From: Lichenicola sp964247725 | GTDB taxonomy: Bacteria; Pseudomonadota; Alphaproteobacteria; Acetobacterales; Acetobacteraceae | Assembly: GCA_964247725.1 (NCBI GenBank) | Contig: CAXTVM010000005.1 | Span: 51,789-115,788, forward strand | Reading direction: 5' to 3' | DNA: 64,000 bases | In this document: piece after piece, positions 51,254-59,887 of the stretch | Position numbering within the stretch: the first letter of the stretch is position 1 | Layout of the letters: the number at the start of each line of letters is the position of its first letter | Position numbers and translations under genes: made by a program | Notes under the pieces: generated by a model | Seen by the model: the letters and a program-made list of their open reading frames with translations, nothing else | Database searches by the model: none | Told to the model about the DNA's origin: nothing

Positions 51254-52075
51254 TCATCTGGGGTCCGGGAGCCGCATCCAGTCCGGCACCCGCGCCTGCA
51301 TCGTGCCGCCGGCAAACGCGACCGTGCCGTGCAGGTGCTCGAGCCGCAGCACCGCCAGCCCCAGCTGCTCGCGCGACGAGCGCATGGTGCCGATCTCGCG
51401 GCCCTCGCCCAGCAGCACGGTGCCGGGCGGCGGCAGCGCCACCGCGGCGCTGACCGGCACCAGCCGGCGCTTCAGCAGGCCGCGATAGCGGGTGCGGGCG
51501 GTCAGCTCCTGGCCCATGTAGCAGCCCTTGGTCCAGGAGATGCCGCCAAGCTCGTCGAAGCCGGCCTCCAGCAGCACCGTCTTCTCGCACTCGCAGTCCC
51601 GCGTGCCGTCGGGCAGGCCCAGCAGCAGGCGGTGGCGGTCGTACCCGGCATCGTCCGCCTCGGACGCGGGCAGCGGTGCGTCGGACAGCAGGCGCCAGCC
51701 GGCGGCGGCGAGCCGCGGGTCCGGCGCCGCGACCACGCCCGGCGGCGGCGGCTCCGGCGTGCCGTCCCAGGCCGCGGCGACGTGGAGGCCGGTCTCCCCC
51801 ACCGCGACCCGGGCGCGGAGCCGGTGGCGCGACAGCCGGGCCGCCAGCATCGGCGCCTGCGCGCGCTCGCAATCGAGCAGCAGGCGGTCCGCATCGGCGA
51901 AGACGAAGAAGTCGGCGAGGTACTTACCCTGCGGCGTCAGCAGCGCCGCCCATACCGCGCGCCCCGGCACCGCCAGCGACACGTCGTTCGACACCAGCCC
52001 CTGCAGGAAGGCGACGCGGTCCGCCCCGTCCACCGAGAGCACGGCGCGATCGGGCAGGGGAGCGAGCTTGAGCAT
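51254..52075 (-). CDS. ygfZ: YgfZ/GcvT-fold folate-binding protein
   Basis: A 273-residue protein of the YgfZ (Iba57) family, which assists repair or assembly of certain iron-sulfur enzymes using a folate. AVLSVDGADRVAFLQGLVSN, VWAALLTPQGKYLADFFVF and the signature KGCYMGQELTARTRYRG with its conserved Cys are present. The start ATG 52075 was chosen from the conserved start MLKLAPLPDRAVL. Head of the ygfZ-hisI-lpxB run; divergent from an SDR gene. Confidence 0.9.
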   Translation of the reverse strand: MLKLAPLPDRAVLSVDGADRVAFLQGLVSNDVSLAVPGRAVWAALLTPQGKYLADFFVFADADRLLLDCERAQAPMLAARLSRHRLRARVAVGETGLHVAAAWDGTPEPPPPGVVAAPDPRLAAAGWRLLSDAPLPASEADDAGYDRHRLLLGLPDGTRDCECEKTVLLEAGFDELGGISWTKGCYMGQELTARTRYRGLLKRRLVPVSAAVALPPPGTVLLGEGREIGTMRSSREQLGLAVLRLEHLHGTVAFAGGTMQARVPDWMRLPDPR

Positions 52076-52128
52076 GCGCCGCAACTTGGGCGAGCCGGTG
52101 CCGTCCGGCAAGCCGGGGCCGGCCGGGC

Positions 52129-52178
52129 CGCCGCCCTGGACCCGCCGAGAGACGATCGCCCTCGGGAACCCGATCCGC
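52129..52178. repeat. Dispersed palindromic repeat, eroded half copy F
   Basis: CCGCCCTGGACCCGCCGAG, GATCGCCCTCGGGAACCCG and the spacing between them match half copy E at 53304 and the left arm of copy C. It is degraded and lies in the ygfZ/SDR divergent promoter gap. Confidence 0.5.
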
Positions 52179-52274
52179 CCCGCGCCGCTGGTGCCTGCGG
52201 TGTCGGACCTCCGGTCCCACGGCGGCGGCGCCAACCTCACGCACCAAACCTTCAAGCAGCAGTCGGAGCGTCGC

Positions 52275-53303
52275 ATGGCACGGATCGTTGTCATCACGGG
52301 TGGAAGTGCGGGCATCGGGCGCGCCGCGGCCCGGGCCTTCGCGGCCAAGGGCTACGACCTCGGCCTGATCGCGCGCGGTCCGGAGCGGCTCGCGGAGGCG
52401 AAGGCCGAGCTGGAGGCGACCGGCGTCCGCGTCCACACCGTTTCCGCCGACGTCGCCGACGCCGATGCGGTCGAGGCGGCCGCCGCGGAGATCGAGGCGG
52501 CGCTCGGGCCGGTGGACGTCTGGGTCAACAACGCGATGGCGACGGTCTATTCGCCGATCCAGGGACTGGACGCGGCCGAGGTGCGGCGCGTGACCGAGGT
52601 CACCTACCTCGGCTCCGTGCACGGCACGCTGACGGCACTCCGGCGGATGAAGACCGGGACGATCGTGCAGGTGAGCTCCGTGCTGGCCTGGCGGGCGATC
52701 CCGATCCAGGGGCCGTACTGCGGCGCCAAGTTCGCCCTGCGCGGCTTCACCGAATCGCTCCGGGCGGAGCTGATCCACGACCGCAGCCAGGTCCACCTCA
52801 CCATGGTGCACCTGCCGGCCATCAACACGCCGCAGTTCGACTGGGCCCGCAACAAGACCGGCCGGCAGACGCAGGTGCCCAGCCCCTACCAGCCGGAGGT
52901 CGCCGCCGACGCCATCCTGTTCGCGGCCACGCACCGGCGCCGCGACGTGTTCGTGGGCGCGTCCACCCCGCCCGCCATCGTCGCCGCCCGCCTGGCGCCG
53001 AGCCTGGTGGACCGGGCGCTGGCCAGGAAGGGCTACGAGCAGCTGGGCGACAAGGCGGTCCCGCCCGGCGACGGCAACCTGTTCGAGCCCGCCCCCGGGG
53101 GCGGGCAGTCCGCGCACGGCCGTTTCGACGCCGAGGCGAACGGAAGCCGCGACATCTACACCAGCCGGCAGGGCGACATCGTCGCGGCCGCGCTGCTGCT
53201 GGTGGGCGCGATCAGCCTGTCGATGCTGGCGACCTCGCCGCTGGTGGTGGGGCCGGCGGTGGCGGCGCGGACGATCGGCCGGGCGCTGCGGTCCCGCAGG
53301 TAG
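52275..53303 (+). CDS. Short-chain dehydrogenase with C-terminal extension
   Basis: A 342-residue SDR. The N-terminal 240 residues are a classical fold: ITGGSAGIGRAAARAF, SADVADADAV, NNAMATVYSP, VSSVLAWRAIP and an intact active site YCGAK. The extension includes a short membrane-like helix near the C-terminus (AAALLLVGAISLSMLATSPLV). This long SDR subtype occurs in many proteobacteria with undefined substrates. The ATG 52275 follows GGAG. Repeat half copy E starts directly after its stop. Confidence 0.83.
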   Translation: MARIVVITGGSAGIGRAAARAFAAKGYDLGLIARGPERLAEAKAELEATGVRVHTVSADVADADAVEAAAAEIEAALGPVDVWVNNAMATVYSPIQGLDAAEVRRVTEVTYLGSVHGTLTALRRMKTGTIVQVSSVLAWRAIPIQGPYCGAKFALRGFTESLRAELIHDRSQVHLTMVHLPAINTPQFDWARNKTGRQTQVPSPYQPEVAADAILFAATHRRRDVFVGASTPPAIVAARLAPSLVDRALARKGYEQLGDKAVPPGDGNLFEPAPGGGQSAHGRFDAEANGSRDIYTSRQGDIVAAALLLVGAISLSMLATSPLVVGPAVAARTIGRALRSRR

Positions 53304-53362
53304 CGAAGGCCAGGGCTCCGTCCTGGACCCGCCGAAGGGCAGTCGCCCTCTGGAAACCCGGT
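53304..53362. repeat. Dispersed palindromic repeat, half copy E
   Basis: CGAAGGCCAGGGCTCCGTCC continuing to TGGACCCGCCGAAGGG and CCCTCTGGAAACCCGG: the left arm of the repeat family, beginning one base after the SDR stop codon. No right arm is present. Confidence 0.7.
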
Positions 53363-53393
53363 CAGTTTACCGGATGGTGTGGTCTGAGTCGGT

Positions 53394-53725
53394 ATGGTCC
53401 GTCAGACAAAATGCCTCGTTGATCGGAGGGACGGTCGCTATCGCCGCTTCTGCAAGGTGCCGGTGATGAGGGGCGGGATTCGGGCTGCGCTCCACGAGGC
53501 CCATCCAGAGGTCATTCGTTGACAGAAACCAATTCAACCCGGCATGCGGCGTCGCAAATCATGCGGGCGCAATAATATCGATGACATCTACCCGATCTGC
53601 GCTGCCTGTAACTACGGTCGAGTCAACTCTTCCCTGAAGGGATTTGATCTGCTTCATCCCGGCCTTCACCTGCGTCGGGAGAGGAATTTGGATGGGCTCG
53701 AGGGCTTCATCCGTGGTCCGGCAGG
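53394..53725 (+). pseudogene. HNH endonuclease remnant
   Basis: From ATG 53394 the frame reads MVRQTKCLVDRRDGRYRRFC then KVPVMRGGIRAALHEAHPEV, stopping at TGA 53520. This looks like the N-terminal zinc-binding part of a bacterial HNH protein. The part that should carry the central His motif is missing. At about 53570-53725, in another frame, IDDIYPICAACNYGRVNSSL and NLDGLEGFIRG match the C-terminal CxxC and tail of the same kind of protein. With the central segment deleted and the frame broken, the gene is dead. Assignment from motif order only. Confidence 0.5.
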
Positions 53726-53774
53726 AGCGGTAGTAGCCCAGCAATGCGTGCCCCTCGCTCAACCGGTCGGCCGA

Positions 53775-53940
53775 TGGTCAGGCAGGATGTCGAGCATCGT
53801 CCCGGTGCCGGTTAAGACGTTGCGCGTCACCTCTCAGTGCCCAGCATTCGGTAGGCGACGCAGCGGGGCGGTCTGTCGGCGAGCCGCAGAAACTTGGCGT
53901 CCGAATACGTCGTCAGGAACTGCCAGCGGGCATCGAGCCG
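53775..53940 (-). pseudogene. Decayed partial copy of the AAA ATPase 3' region
   Basis: On the minus strand this reads WQFLTTYSDAKFLRLADRPP and then, with frame breaks, GTMLDILPDH-like sequence. It parallels QFLIATHSPILTAYPGTEIL and TETMLDILLDHG of the ATPase pseudogene at 55.0-55.8 kb. DNA identity is clearest at 53786-53806, where GGATGTCGAGCATCGTC recurs at 55117-55133. The copy lies immediately downstream of mbfA, while the larger copy lies upstream, so mbfA is flanked by related fragments in the same orientation. Confidence 0.5.
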
Positions 53941-54897
53941 TCAGGCGTTGCCGATCAGGATGCCCGCCGCGAGGACCAGCGCGCCGCCGAGCATCACCTT
54001 GGAGACGGCCGGCACGATCGGCGTGTCCATGTACCGGAACTGGATCCAGGCGATGATGGCCAGCTCGATCACGACGACGATGCCGGCGATGCCGGTCGCG
54101 GTCCAGAAGGACGGGATGAGGTAGGGCAGCGTGTGCCCGATCCCGCCCAGCATCGTCATCAGGCCGCAGACCAGGCCGCGGAGCAGCGGCGCGCCGCGGC
54201 CCGACAGCTTGCCGTCGTCGGCGAGCGCCTCCGCGAAGCCCATGCTGATCCCGGCGCCGACGCTCGCGGCCAGGCCGACCAGGAAGGCGTTCCACGGCAG
54301 GTGGGTCGCGAAGGCGGCCGCGAACACCGGGGCCAGGGTCGAGACCGACCCGTCCATCAGCCCGACCAGGCCCGGCTGCACGACCTGGAGCACGAGCCGC
54401 TTGCGTCGCTCCTCGTCCTCCAAGGCGACGCTGTCGCCGGTCAGCCTCCTCTGCTCGATCTTGCCGACGCTGGCCACGTGCGCCGCCTCGGCGGCCGCGA
54501 GGTCGCCGAGCAGCTTGCGGGCGGCGGCGTCGTTGGTGCGCTTGACCGCCTCCGAGTAGAAGCGGCTGGCATCGGCCTCCATCGTCTTGGCCTGGCGGCG
54601 CACCGCCTCGATGCCGCTCGGCAGCAGCTGCCAGGCCGGGCGATAGCGCGGCGCGTCGCTGATGTCGTGGCGCCTGACCTGCGGGATGTGGTCGCCGAAG
54701 CGGTTCACGAAGAGGTCGATCAGCGCCTGGCGATGATGGCTCTCCTCCTCGGCCATCTCGTCGAACATGGCGGCGGTCGACGGGTAGTCGTCCCGCAGGC
54801 CGTGCGCGAGGTCGGCGTAGGTTCGGCCGTCCTCCTCCTCGTTCGAGATCGCCAAAGCGAGAATGGTGCGCTCGTTCAGGTCGGAAAACTTCTGCAT
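53941..54897 (-). CDS. mbfA: Membrane-bound ferritin / VIT1 iron exporter MbfA
   Basis: A 318-residue two-part protein. The N-terminal ferritin-like (erythrin-vacuolar) domain has the di-iron helices AISNEEEDGRTYADLAH and MAEEESHHRQALIDLF and a third Glu-rich helix (AAEAAHVASVGKIE). The C-terminal half is a VIT1-type transporter with LVGLMDGSVSTLAPVFAAAF, ASVGAGISMGFAEALAD and further membrane helices to the end (VSKVMLGGALVLAAGILIGN). MbfA proteins export iron under iron excess or peroxide stress in alphaproteobacteria. A Fur-like palindrome lies 86-103 bases upstream. Confidence 0.93.
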   Translation of the reverse strand: MQKFSDLNERTILALAISNEEEDGRTYADLAHGLRDDYPSTAAMFDEMAEEESHHRQALIDLFVNRFGDHIPQVRRHDISDAPRYRPAWQLLPSGIEAVRRQAKTMEADASRFYSEAVKRTNDAAARKLLGDLAAAEAAHVASVGKIEQRRLTGDSVALEDEERRKRLVLQVVQPGLVGLMDGSVSTLAPVFAAAFATHLPWNAFLVGLAASVGAGISMGFAEALADDGKLSGRGAPLLRGLVCGLMTMLGGIGHTLPYLIPSFWTATGIAGIVVVIELAIIAWIQFRYMDTPIVPAVSKVMLGGALVLAAGILIGNA

Positions 54898-54982
54898 GGC
54901 GTCGTTCTACGGGTGAAGCGAAAAAACTCAAAGTCACACGTTCGTAGTGATGGTGATCTGCACTTTCCGGACGGCAAGAAAT

Positions 54983-55000
54983 GCAAACGATTATCATTGC
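54983..55000. promoter_or_regulatory. Fur/iron-box-like palindrome upstream of mbfA
   Basis: GCAAACGATTATCATTGC is an imperfect palindrome (GCAA-CGAT around ATC-TTGC). On the mbfA strand ATGATAATCGTTTGC matches the classical Fur consensus at 12 of 15 positions. It lies in the 138-base AT-richer gap between the ATPase remnant and mbfA. In alphaproteobacteria mbfA is often controlled by Irr, so the binding protein could be Fur/Mur or Irr. Confidence 0.5.
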
Positions 55001-55035
55001 TCATGTCCGGGCAAGACGCCGCCACGGGCCTTTTC

Positions 55036-55829
55036 CTAATCGACAGGCTCCTCGTCGGTCGAAACGATGTCGTGCTCGATCGGCCGAGGATCGCCTGCCG
55101 CCCCATGGTCCAGCAGGATGTCGAGCATCGTCTCGGTGCGGGCGAGGACATTGCGCGTGGCCTGGTCGTGCTCGGTGTCCCGGCAGGCGACAAGGCACGG
55201 CGCGCCGTCCGCCAGCAGCAGGATCTCGGTGCCCGGATAGGCCGTCAGGATCGGCGAGTGGGTGGCGATCAGGAACTGCGAGCCGGCCTCCACCGGCGCG
55301 TGCAGCCGGGACAGGAAGGCCAGCTGCCTGCCACGGCGACAGCGCCCGCCTCCGGCTTGTCGAGCAGACAGAGGCCGGGCGGGCGCAGCCGGTGCATGAA
55401 CGGCGCGAAGAAGGATTCGCCATGCGGCTGCTCGTGCAGCGAGCGGCCGCCGCCATCCTCGCGGTCGATGCGCTCGATCTCGGTGGCGACGTTGAAGTAG
55501 CTCTCGGCGCGCAGGAAGAAGCTGTCCCGCACGCGGCGCGGGCTGCGGTTCAGCCGCAGATGGTCGGCCGGCGCGGAGTGCGACGCGCGGGTGGCGAAGT
55601 AGACGCCGCGGCTGCCGCCCTCCGGGTTCAGCCGGCAGCCGATCGCGATCGCCTCCAGCAGAATGGACTTGCCCGTGTCGTTCTCGCCGGTCAGGACCGT
55701 CACCGGCGCCTCGAAGCGGACCTCGCCCCGGTCGCGGATCGCCGGGATTTTGAAGGGCTAGCGCTCGAACGAGGGCACCAGGTCACGCAGCAGGATAGCG
55801 CGCAACAGGATGTTCCAGGCGGGCGTCAT
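55036..55829 (-). pseudogene. AAA (ABC-like, SMC-type) ATPase pseudogene
   Basis: The gene would start at ATG 55829 (MTPAWNILLRAILLRDLVPS), but a TAG at 55758-55760 stands where a Tyr codon is expected. PFKIPAIRDRGEVRFEAPVT then leads into Walker A TGENDTGKSILLEAIAIG. After GLCLLDKPEAG (Walker B region, with Lys where Glu is usual) the frame shifts twice within about 40 bases. The C-terminus EAGSQFLIATHSPILTAYPG, EILLLADGAPCLVACRDTEH and the end at 55036 are in another frame. Three lesions make it non-functional. The family is the AAA_21-type ATPase with unknown cargo. Confidence 0.72.
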
Positions 55830-56178
55830 GCTGGTGCCGCCTCCGCGGGTCGAGGGGAGCCGAGCCCGCCTCCTTGACGGCCGGCTACCGGGGGTGCGAG
55901 GGCGGGGGCCCGCCGGGGGGCTGCCCGCAGCCTGTCCATCAGCGCGTTACGGACCCGGCGGCGCTGCTTCGCCCCGTGTTCTGCTGGTCCAGTCATGGCG
56001 GGTGCCAGCCGCGGCGGCGTCTTCCAGCCCTCCGCGGGCTTCCTCGCTGTACCCCGCGCTCGGTCCGGACTCGAGTCGGTATGGAGTGCTGTCGGCAAGG
56101 CGGGCCGCGATTTTGGAGTGCACTATCAGCCGGCCCCCGGATCGGGCGAGCCTTTTCTGTCGGCGCCGGATGAAACCT
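55830..56178. other. Intergenic stretch, no convincing gene
   Basis: About 350 GC-rich bases between the ATPase pseudogene and the flavoprotein gene. A 90-residue Arg/Pro/Ala-rich open frame on the minus strand has no recognisable motif and no clear ribosome site, so it is not called. No repeat or RNA was recognised. Confidence 0.45.
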
Positions 56179-57468
56179 TCAATCGGTCGCGGCCGAATAC
56201 CCCAGCACGGCCTCCGCCGCGCGACGGCCGGACATGAAGCTCTGGTTACTCCAGAGATACGCCCATTCGCCGAACCGGCCGGCGAGCTCGATGCCGCAGC
56301 CGCGTACCCAGGACGTCACCAGGTCACGACGCGCTTCCATGCCCGTGTCGAATACCACGTTGCCGTAAAGCAACGACTTGTGGTGCAGCAGCACGACCTC
56401 GTCACGCCGAGCCAGGCCCATCTTCTCCATGGCGTCGAGGCAGTTCTGCTTCATGTCCTCGATGCTCGCCGTCTGCGGGGCACGCGCGGACGAGTAGATC
56501 TCGAACTGCAGCGAGCTGTGCCCGTCCGGGGCGTTCGCGGGGGCCTTCCAGCTCGGCGAATAGACTCGTGCCGCGAGGATGTCCGGATCGTAGATGTAGA
56601 ACCAGAGGCTCGGAGAGACATCGCGGCGGGCGATGCCGACGGAGATCAGGTCCAGCCGCGTCGCGAACAATGTGCCCGCCGCCTCGCGGACCTCTGCCGG
56701 CACCTCGGTCATCATTCCGACCAGGGCCGGCAGCGGGATGGTGTTGATCAGCGTGTCGTAGGGCACCTCTTCGCCGTTGCTGAAGCGGACCTGCCGCTGC
56801 CGCCAATCGACGAACACGACCCGGCACCCGACCCGGAGGTCCGCGCCCTCCAGCAGCGGCTCGACGAAGCCGCGGTAGCCGCCGTGGACCGGATAGCGCA
56901 TCTTGCTGATGTAGTAGGTGTTGGTCGGTTCCGGGCTCATCGCGCCGAACAGCACCTCCCGGATGTCGGCGCGGCGCATGCGGTTGCCGATCCAGTCGAT
57001 GCCGAGATCCTCGGCGTCGACCGTCCAGTATTTCCGCGTGTAGGCCAGCGGCCAGCGCTCCGCTATGGCGTCACCGTATTGGTACAGCAGCCAGTCCTTG
57101 TAGGTGCGGACCTCGAGCTCCGGCCGCTCGACCAGCCCGGCGATCAGGGCCATCTTCTCGGCGGCGGGCAGCGGGAACATGTTGTTCTGCACCGGGTGGC
57201 GCAACCAGCGCTCGCGGTCCCAGTTCAGCGAGACGGCATCGTGCTCCACGTAGGGCACGAGGTCGAAGACCGCCCGCACCTCCGGTTCCGTCGCGAACGA
57301 CAGATGGACCCCGTTATCGAACCGCCAGCCTTCGACCTCGAAGCTGTCGAGCAGGCCGCCAGCGGTCTGCGACGCCTCATAGAGCGTCATCGCGGCGCCG
57401 AGCTCGCGTGCGCGGTAGGCGGCGGCCAGTCCGGCGATCCCGGCTCCCAGGACGATGTTGCCGCTCAT
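56179..57468 (-). CDS. FAD-dependent oxidoreductase (UDP-galactopyranose mutase/amine oxidase-like)
   Basis: A 429-residue flavoprotein. NIVLGAGIAGLAAAYRAREL is the FAD-binding motif, followed by EASQTAGGLLDSF, FDNGVHLSFATEPEV and RHPVQNNMFPLP, the last resembling UDP-galactopyranose mutase-like proteins of polysaccharide loci. YPVHGGYRGFVEPLLEGADL and VPYDTLINTIPLPAL are typical of this group. The stop is at 56179; the start overlaps the upstream reductase gene by 4 bases (ATGA). It probably acts on a nucleotide- or lipid-linked sugar in the adjacent CDP-sugar pathway; the reaction is not assigned. Confidence 0.78.
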   Translation of the reverse strand: MSGNIVLGAGIAGLAAAYRARELGAAMTLYEASQTAGGLLDSFEVEGWRFDNGVHLSFATEPEVRAVFDLVPYVEHDAVSLNWDRERWLRHPVQNNMFPLPAAEKMALIAGLVERPELEVRTYKDWLLYQYGDAIAERWPLAYTRKYWTVDAEDLGIDWIGNRMRRADIREVLFGAMSPEPTNTYYISKMRYPVHGGYRGFVEPLLEGADLRVGCRVVFVDWRQRQVRFSNGEEVPYDTLINTIPLPALVGMMTEVPAEVREAAGTLFATRLDLISVGIARRDVSPSLWFYIYDPDILAARVYSPSWKAPANAPDGHSSLQFEIYSSARAPQTASIEDMKQNCLDAMEKMGLARRDEVVLLHHKSLLYGNVVFDTGMEARRDLVTSWVRGCGIELAGRFGEWAYLWSNQSFMSGRRAAEAVLGYSAATD

Positions 57469-58316
57469 GCGGCGGCCGCCAGCGACGTCACGTACCGTGC
57501 GAGCGCTTCGTCCCAGCGCGGCATGATGTCCAGGTGCAGCAGGGCGAGCTTGGTGTTCACGGCAGCCTCGTTTGCCGACACCGGCGCCTTGCGCATGAAC
57601 CGGCGCGGCCGCAGCCGCGTCCCGTGCCCGGCCAGCTCCAGGATCCGTTGGACGTAGTCGAAGCGGGTGACGGCGCCGTCCGCCACGCAGTTGAAGGTGC
57701 CTGACAGTCCCGCATCAAGGAGCCTGATGGTCTGGGCGACGACATCCCCGACATAGGTCGGCGTGCCCGTCTGATGCGGATCGGAGACCATCTCCTCCGC
57801 GCTCCCGGCTTCGTTCATGCGCGCCCACACGAAGTTCTTGCGGTGTCCGGCATCGCCGCCATAGAGCCAGCCGAGACGCAGCACCAGGCTGTCGGGCCAG
57901 GCGTTCCGCACCGCTTCCTCGCCGGATGCCTTCGCCTGATGGTGAACCGTGGTGGGCCGCAGCGGGTCCCAGTCGCCGTAGGGGGTCCGTTTCCAGTCGC
58001 CGTAGCAGCCTGTCGAGGAGAAGTGCACGAAGCGCGCGCCGGCCTTCCGGCAAGTTTGCGCCAGCAGCTCCGGCAACAGCGCGTTGACGGCATAGGCCGG
58101 CCCGGCATCCCCCTCGGCCCGCTCGACATCGGTATCGGCCGCGCAGTTGATCACAAGCGAGGGTGCGATGGACATGATCCGGTCGCGGATCGCCTCGGGC
58201 TGCGAAACGTCGAGCTGGTCGCGGCCGAGGCAGACCAGATCCGACGGCAGGTGCCGCCGGAACGCGCTGCCCAGCATCCCCCCGGCGCCGACCAGAAGGG
58301 TGGGACCGGTGCTCAT
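57465..58316 (-). CDS. RmlD-like NAD-dependent sugar-nucleotide reductase
   Basis: A 283-residue extended SDR similar to dTDP-4-dehydrorhamnose reductase. LLVGAGGMLGSAFRRHLP is the nucleotide fold, NCAADTDVERAEGD and AVNALLPELLAQTCRKAG follow, then FVHFSSTGCYGD. At the YxxxK position the sequence is HHQAK, so the usual Tyr is His, though the Lys is kept. GTPTYVGDVVAQTIRLLDAG and GTFNCVADGAVTRFDYVQ are family-like. ATG 58316 overlaps the upstream epimerase-like stop (ATGA). Given the CDP-glucose genes upstream, it likely reduces a CDP- or dTDP-4-keto sugar. Confidence 0.8.
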   Translation of the reverse strand: MSTGPTLLVGAGGMLGSAFRRHLPSDLVCLGRDQLDVSQPEAIRDRIMSIAPSLVINCAADTDVERAEGDAGPAYAVNALLPELLAQTCRKAGARFVHFSSTGCYGDWKRTPYGDWDPLRPTTVHHQAKASGEEAVRNAWPDSLVLRLGWLYGGDAGHRKNFVWARMNEAGSAEEMVSDPHQTGTPTYVGDVVAQTIRLLDAGLSGTFNCVADGAVTRFDYVQRILELAGHGTRLRPRRFMRKAPVSANEAAVNTKLALLHLDIMPRWDEALARYVTSLAAAA

Positions 58317-58768
58317 GATCCGGTCGGTTCCGGCCACGGAAAGCGGTCGAGCGGCACCGTCTCCGCCTCGTCCGGATCGTGTTCCAGGTTGGCGACGTTC
58401 AGGATGAGGTTGTCGCCGTCGCCGACGCCGCGGAAGCCGACCCAGAACCCTGGCGGCACGGTGAGCCGTCGATACAGCTGGGGATCCGCCGGAGACAGGG
58501 ACGTGTCCAGCGCGGGCGCGTCTCCTGGGCTCCAGCCGTCGCGGTAGACGACGAACTGCACTTCACCTGCGATGCAGACCAGGTTGAGCGTCATCCGGGA
58601 GTGGCGCTTCCAGCCCTTCACGGTGTCCTGCAGGACGATCGAGAAATACGCTTCCCCAAAGCCGCTGTAGCCCGGATCGACCGTCTTCATGCCGTGCAGG
58701 ACGTCGCCCTTCTGCGTTGGGATCCGGCGCAGCGGCGTCAGCAACGGGGCATTCAGGCCAGCGTCCAA
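58313..58768 (-). CDS. RmlC-like cupin (dTDP-4-dehydrorhamnose 3,5-epimerase family)
   Basis: A cupin of about 150 residues: LLTPLRRIPTQKGDVLHGMK, FGEAYFSIVLQDTVKGWKRH, LNLVCIAGEVQFVVYRDGW, RLTVPPGFWVGFRGVGDGDN and a C-terminal DPDEAETVPLDRFPWP. The pattern is that of RmlC-type epimerases, but the start is unclear: no in-frame ATG or GTG is found. TTG 58768 lies inside the rfbG 3' end; CTG 58756 and TTG 58744 are alternatives. It is likely translated by coupling to rfbG. It would epimerise the 4-keto sugar made by RfbG. Confidence 0.78.
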   Translation of the reverse strand: MDAGLNAPLLTPLRRIPTQKGDVLHGMKTVDPGYSGFGEAYFSIVLQDTVKGWKRHSRMTLNLVCIAGEVQFVVYRDGWSPGDAPALDTSLSPADPQLYRRLTVPPGFWVGFRGVGDGDNLILNVANLEHDPDEAETVPLDRFPWPEPTGS

Positions 58769-59859
58769 ACCCGCCTCCGCTCGCCCGCGATCCGCACGTA
58801 CTCGGCGATCTGGTCGAACATCAGCTCGCCGGCCGCGACGCCGTCCTTGAGAACGCGTCGATACCAGAGGCCGGTCATGCTCATGCACTCGTCGTAGGAA
58901 AGGTTCGCCTCCCACCCGAGCTCGAGCAGCGCCTTGTCGCAATTGAGCCGGAGGAGGCCCGCCTCGTGGAACGGGACGTTGCCGGTGATCTCGTACGCCT
59001 CCTCGGCGTTCTCGAAACCCCAGATCCTGCCAAGATCCCCGAGCAGCTGGACGACCGTGTGGTTCTGCTCGCTGCGCGGCCCGAAATTGTAGCTCTCCCC
59101 GTCAGCGCGTCCGCTGCGGGCCATGTGCGCTCCCAGCGCCAGGTAGCCGCTGAGCGGCTCGAGCACATGCTGCCAGGGCCGCGTCGCCGACGGGCTGCGG
59201 ATCTGGACCCGCTCGTTGCGGCCCCAGGCGCGAACGCAGTCGGCGACGATGCGGTCGGCCGCCCAGTCGCCGCCCCCGATCACGTTGCCGGCGCGCGCCG
59301 TGGCGAGCCGTACCGTGCTGTCGGGCCTGCCGAAGAACGAGTGCCAGTAGGACTTGAACACGAGCTCCGCGGCCGCCTTAGAGCCGCTATAGATGTCCTT
59401 GCCGCCGAGCGCGTCGGCCTCGCGGTAGCCCCACACCCACTCGACGTTGTCGTAGCACTTATCGCTGGTGATCACGATCGCGGTGACCGGCCAGTCGACG
59501 CCGCGCAGCGCCTCCAGGAGGTTGGCGGTGCCGACGACGTTGCTGGTGATCGTCTCGAGCGGGTCGGTGTAGGACGTGCGGACGATCGGCTGCGCCGCGA
59601 GGTGGAAGACGAAGTCCGGCCGGAACGACATCACCGCGTCACGGACCGCATCGACCTCGCGGATATCGGCGATGCGATGCTCCAGGCGGTTCGACAGCGA
59701 CGCCAGCTCGAATAGGGACGGCGAGGTCGGGACGTCCTTCGAGTAACCGCAGACATCGGCGCCCAGGTGCAGGAGCCAGGCCGAGAGCCAGCTGCCCTTG
59801 AAGCCGGTGTGCCCGGTGACCAGGACACGCCGGCCGTTGTACGCCTCACCCAGAATCAT
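58753..59859 (-). CDS. rfbG: CDP-glucose 4,6-dehydratase
   Basis: A 368-residue extended SDR. VLVTGHTGFKGSWLSAWLL, FHLAAQPIVRTSYTDPLET, TSDKCYDNVEWVWGYREADA, GGKDIYSGSKAAAELV with the catalytic Tyr and Lys, ARAGNVIGGGDWAADRIVAD and SATRPWQHVLEPLSGYL are the signature blocks. It converts CDP-glucose to CDP-4-keto-6-deoxyglucose, first step to dideoxyhexoses and related sugars. AAGGAGCAGGC directly precedes ATG 59859. It follows rfbF by 28 bases. Confidence 0.95.
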   Translation of the reverse strand: MILGEAYNGRRVLVTGHTGFKGSWLSAWLLHLGADVCGYSKDVPTSPSLFELASLSNRLEHRIADIREVDAVRDAVMSFRPDFVFHLAAQPIVRTSYTDPLETITSNVVGTANLLEALRGVDWPVTAIVITSDKCYDNVEWVWGYREADALGGKDIYSGSKAAAELVFKSYWHSFFGRPDSTVRLATARAGNVIGGGDWAADRIVADCVRAWGRNERVQIRSPSATRPWQHVLEPLSGYLALGAHMARSGRADGESYNFGPRSEQNHTVVQLLGDLGRIWGFENAEEAYEITGNVPFHEAGLLRLNCDKALLELGWEANLSYDECMSMTGLWYRRVLKDGVAAGELMFDQIAEYVRIAGERRRVWTLA

Positions 59860-59887
59860 GCCTGCTCCTTGCCGCGGTGGTCGGGGG

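Noticed and set aside
53559..53762. A 67-codon minus-strand frame
   Set aside because: Antisense to the HNH remnant whose two halves match a known protein type in order.
53394..55829. Active defence island (HNH nuclease plus AAA ATPase)
   Set aside because: Both genes are broken by deletions, stops and frameshifts; at most a relic.
55826..56098. A 90-codon Arg/Pro-rich minus-strand frame
   Set aside because: No motif, no convincing ribosome site, and its 3' end runs into the 5' end of the ATPase pseudogene.
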